From the NCBI GenBank assembly GCA_902762495.1, contig CACWOL010000014.1, forward strand, positions 4,208 to 47,005: a stretch of 42,798 nt of DNA, in the 5' to 3' direction. Under the pieces are notes generated by a model. It was not told the origin of the DNA and did not search any database. It saw only the letters and a program-made list of their open reading frames with translations. The number at the start of each line of letters is the position of its first letter. Position 1 is the first letter of the stretch. This document shows, in pieces, positions 40,413-42,798 of this stretch. The DNA is from an uncultured bacterium. Lineage in GTDB: Bacteria; Verrucomicrobiota; Lentisphaeria; Victivallales; UBA1829. A program made the position numbers and the translations under genes.

Positions 40413-42798
40413 ATGACAAAGAGACTTCATCCCGTGCTTTCCGTTCTTTTTTTGATGAGTACGTTTGCAGCAGGAATGCAGACGGCGTACGCTTTGGATG
40501 CCGATCCAGCGTTTCTCGCCGCGCCGGACAAGAAGCCGTTTGTTATGACTGTAATGGGGGTGCGGAAAGCGTTTCCCGTTGCAGAGGATGTTATCCGTGT
40601 TGAGATCGGGATGGCATCCAATACCGGGCCTTTTCTGGAGCTCGGGGCCTATCGCATCGTCAGCGAAGACGATCCGGAATATGCCTATGAAAAGTTCGTC
40701 CGCCCAGCCGACGTAACTTATCCGAATAATCACAGTGTCATGGAAGTTTCCGTGCCGGAGAGATTCAAGGCCGAATCCAAATCTGCGAACATCACGGATT
40801 TTAAACGCGAATCGGTCGATCTGAGACTTCACGCGCCGATGCAGCCCGGCAAAAGTTACGCGGTCGTCACGCGCGGAAACGGATCCGATGTAGTGTCGGC
40901 CGGCCGCGCCGCATATCAGTTCCGTTTCGATCCGGCGGATATTGCGAACGCGCCGGACGTCCAGCATAAGCCGGACCTTATGACGCTGACGGCGATGGGG
41001 CTTCGAGGACTGGACAGCGTGGGCAACGGGATCATTCGTCTGGAGTTCGGTCCGACCTTTTTCTGTCAGGAAGGGTATCTGCTGAAACACTATCATGTTT
41101 CGGTGAACGGTGAACCGGTCACGATCAAGGCTATGGGACGCCGCAGTCAGATCGACCTGTACCGCCCGGTCGGCTGGCCGTATTCCGTCATCATGCAGCA
41201 CGAAGTCTTCCTGCAAATGGACCGGGTTCTTGCGGAGGGAGACCGCCTTCGGGTCGAAGTCGATTCAGCCGTGGTATCCGGCACGAACGCCGCAGAAATC
41301 GAGTTCTCGGACAAACGGTCTTTTTCCAGCGCAGTGAAGGTCAACCAGGTCGGATACATCACATCCGCAGTCAAGTCTGCGGAGATCGGACGCTGGCTCG
41401 GCTCCTTCCCGGACGAGGCCGCGATCCTTGCGACATCCGGTGACATGGAACGATTCCGTGATATTTCCACAGACGAGATATTTTTCGGCGCATCCAGTGT
41501 CGGAAAGGATGACAAGGACAAAAATACATCGGCGGGGGACAGCGAAGCTACGGATAAAGTTGATCCGGCAAAAACCGATAAAAAGGAAGCCATCAATTCA
41601 GGAACTGCGTCTGCCGCGGCGCATGAATTCTCGAAGTCTTCGCTCAAATACGATGTTCCGCCGCCGTTCGAAATCCGCGATGCCCGCACGGACGAGGTCG
41701 TTTTTGCCGGACAAAGCAAACTCTCCAACCCTGGAAACCGTTCGGAAGGCCGGGCGCAGTATTCCGGCGAGAATGTCTATGAGATTGATTTTACATCGTT
41801 CAAGACTCCGGGCCGATATTACATTGCAGTACCTGGAACGGGCCGCAGTTTCGAGTTTTCCATCGCGTCCGATATTTATGACGAGGCGTTTCAGACCGCC
41901 GCATACGGTCTTTTTGCCCAGCGTTGCGGCATCGCACTTGAGCCGCCGTATTCGGACTGGCGCCGTATTGCATGCCATGATCACGGGATTCAATTGACTA
42001 CGCAAAAGCAAATAGATGGCGGCAATTTCATTGATGTGAAAAAAGCTGTTTTCGAAAAAAATCCTTCGCCGGATGCGGAGGTGCGTCCTGCGATTTATTC
42101 CGGACCTGGACTTGTCGCTCATTTCCCGTTCAACGGCTCCGCGGCAAATACCGTGCCGGGCGGCATGACGCTTTCCCCTGTGAATGAGACAACGCAGTCA
42201 TTCCGGACGTTGCCGAATCTGATCTGGGACGGCGAATCCAACCGTGTGTTCGAGACGAAATCCGGGCGTGACAATGGCTGGACGGGGAAACTTGATTGTG
42301 ATAAATCAAAGGGGCTTACGTTCCATTTTTGGATACGGCGCACAGACGCTTTGAAGGGAAACCGGTTTGATGGTGAATTGCTTGCATTACGTTCTGGTCG
42401 CACCCATTCCTTCCGTATCATATGCAACTGGGGTGTTCCGTATTTTTGGTTCGGAGGTTCCAGATTTTATTCCAGTTCGCGATTCGGAGATGACCGTTGG
42501 CACTGCCATACGATTGTGATTGCTCCTGAGTCAGATGGACGATGGTCATGCCGACTGTATTATGACGGGAAGTACATCAGAACAGGAACTGCATCCAGCG
42601 GTTTTATAATGGGGGATGAACTCACGATCGGTGCGCTTACCAATACTGGAGCAGAAGGGTGTTATTTTGACGAAATGCGCATCTACAACCGCGTCCTCAA
42701 GGACGATGAGATCGCGAAACTTTCCGAACGGGTCGAGGCCCTGGTCCCGAAGCTTATCTCGGCATCCGGCGGACATCACGATGCAGGCGATTACAACC
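40413..42798 (+). CDS. Modular GH9 glycoside hydrolase with internal LamG-like domain, 3' end missing
   Basis: The frame opens at ATG 40413 (AGGAG 10 nt upstream) and stays open to the right edge, 795 codons. Residues 1-27 are a signal peptide. Two similar Ig-like modules begin near 42 (PFVMTVMGVRKAF) and 187 (PDLMTLTAMGLRGL). A CelD N-terminal Ig-like domain starts at VNQVGYI (310-316), interrupted by a Lys/Asp/Ala-rich linker (about 363-407). The GH9 catalytic domain begins at about 490 (YGLFAQRCGIALEPPYSDW, then ACHDHG). Instead of the usual short loop, about 220 residues of a concanavalin-like LamG domain follow (about 565-765, with LTFHFWIRR, CRLYYDGKYIRTG, and CYFDEMRIYNRVLKDDEIAKL). 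The frame then reaches the GH9 motif SGGHHDAGDYN, with catalytic D790 and D793, and is cut. It should cleave beta-1,4-glucans. Confidence 0.85.
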   Translation, partial: MTKRLHPVLSVLFLMSTFAAGMQTAYALDADPAFLAAPDKKPFVMTVMGVRKAFPVAEDVIRVEIGMASNTGPFLELGAYRIVSEDDPEYAYEKFVRPADVTYPNNHSVMEVSVPERFKAESKSANITDFKRESVDLRLHAPMQPGKSYAVVTRGNGSDVVSAGRAAYQFRFDPADIANAPDVQHKPDLMTLTAMGLRGLDSVGNGIIRLEFGPTFFCQEGYLLKHYHVSVNGEPVTIKAMGRRSQIDLYRPVGWPYSVIMQHEVFLQMDRVLAEGDRLRVEVDSAVVSGTNAAEIEFSDKRSFSSAVKVNQVGYITSAVKSAEIGRWLGSFPDEAAILATSGDMERFRDISTDEIFFGASSVGKDDKDKNTSAGDSEATDKVDPAKTDKKEAINSGTASAAAHEFSKSSLKYDVPPPFEIRDARTDEVVFAGQSKLSNPGNRSEGRAQYSGENVYEIDFTSFKTPGRYYIAVPGTGRSFEFSIASDIYDEAFQTAAYGLFAQRCGIALEPPYSDWRRIACHDHGIQLTTQKQIDGGNFIDVKKAVFEKNPSPDAEVRPAIYSGPGLVAHFPFNGSAANTVPGGMTLSPVNETTQSFRTLPNLIWDGESNRVFETKSGRDNGWTGKLDCDKSKGLTFHFWIRRTDALKGNRFDGELLALRSGRTHSFRIICNWGVPYFWFGGSRFYSSSRFGDDRWHCHTIVIAPESDGRWSCRLYYDGKYIRTGTASSGFIMGDELTIGALTNTGAEGCYFDEMRIYNRVLKDDEIAKLSERVEALVPKLISASGGHHDAGDYN

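Overview
The window looks like chromosomal DNA of a Gram-negative, GC-rich, polysaccharide-degrading bacterium of the PVC superphylum, most probably a Lentisphaerota (Victivallis-like) organism. This is inference from content: lipid A and heptose genes, a Lol system, a planctomycete-type ECF sigma factor/Ser-Thr kinase pair, secreted glycoside hydrolases, and an autotransporter-type strand-loop-strand repeat protein together with a TibC/Aah-type protein O-heptosyltransferase. No rRNA, tRNA, CRISPR array, insertion sequence or phage gene was seen. Most promoters fit a sigma-70 pattern of TTGxxx, 16-17 bp, TATATT/TATAGT/TATAAT.

Layout. 1-940 (-) is the 5' part of a strand-loop-strand repeat protein that runs off the left edge. 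1191-2528 (-) is a secreted GH43 enzyme. 2861-5146 (+) is an unusual XRE-cupin-acyl-CoA synthetase fusion. 5265-7739 (-) holds a cytosolic 5'-nucleotidase and Nnr. 7866-12275 (+) holds an ArnT-like membrane glycosyltransferase, an RlmN methyltransferase fused in frame to an ankyrin-repeat lipoprotein, and RecO. 12521-16770 (+) holds a secreted Q/G/R/P repeat protein, an ECF sigma factor and a transmembrane Ser/Thr kinase. 16791-19427 (-) is ffh-lpxB. 19535-24251 (+) holds a pseudouridine synthase, then a BamE-like lipoprotein, HPr, TrkA and TrkH. 24357-27586 (-) holds a LolA-like lipoprotein and a U32 peptidase-family protein. 27744-31253 (+) is a LolC/E-LolD-D-aminoacylase operon. 31336-32998 (-) is an Lrp regulator with an overlapping aminotransferase. 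33125-38211 (-) holds GmhB and an RND efflux pump with its adaptor. 38432-40253 (+) holds the autotransporter O-heptosyltransferase and a small PQ-loop membrane protein. 40413 to the right edge (+) is a modular GH9 cellulase-family enzyme, cut just inside its catalytic motif.

How the genes may work together. The repeat protein at the left edge is of the type modified by the heptosyltransferase at 38432-39871. GmhB (33125-33694) makes a precursor of the ADP-heptose donor. The window therefore carries acceptor, enzyme and one donor-pathway step of a protein O-heptosylation system in a non-proteobacterial genome. LpxB, the Lol genes, the BamE-like and LolA-like lipoproteins and the RND pump describe outer-membrane building and export. 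The GH43 and GH9 enzymes point to growth on plant polysaccharide.

The best candidates for something not yet described are: the RlmN-ankyrin lipoprotein fusion; the XRE-cupin-acyl-CoA synthetase fusion; the secreted repeat protein/ECF sigma/kinase module, in which the kinase tail has the same low-complexity composition as the secreted neighbour; and the GH9 enzyme with a LamG-like domain inside its catalytic domain.
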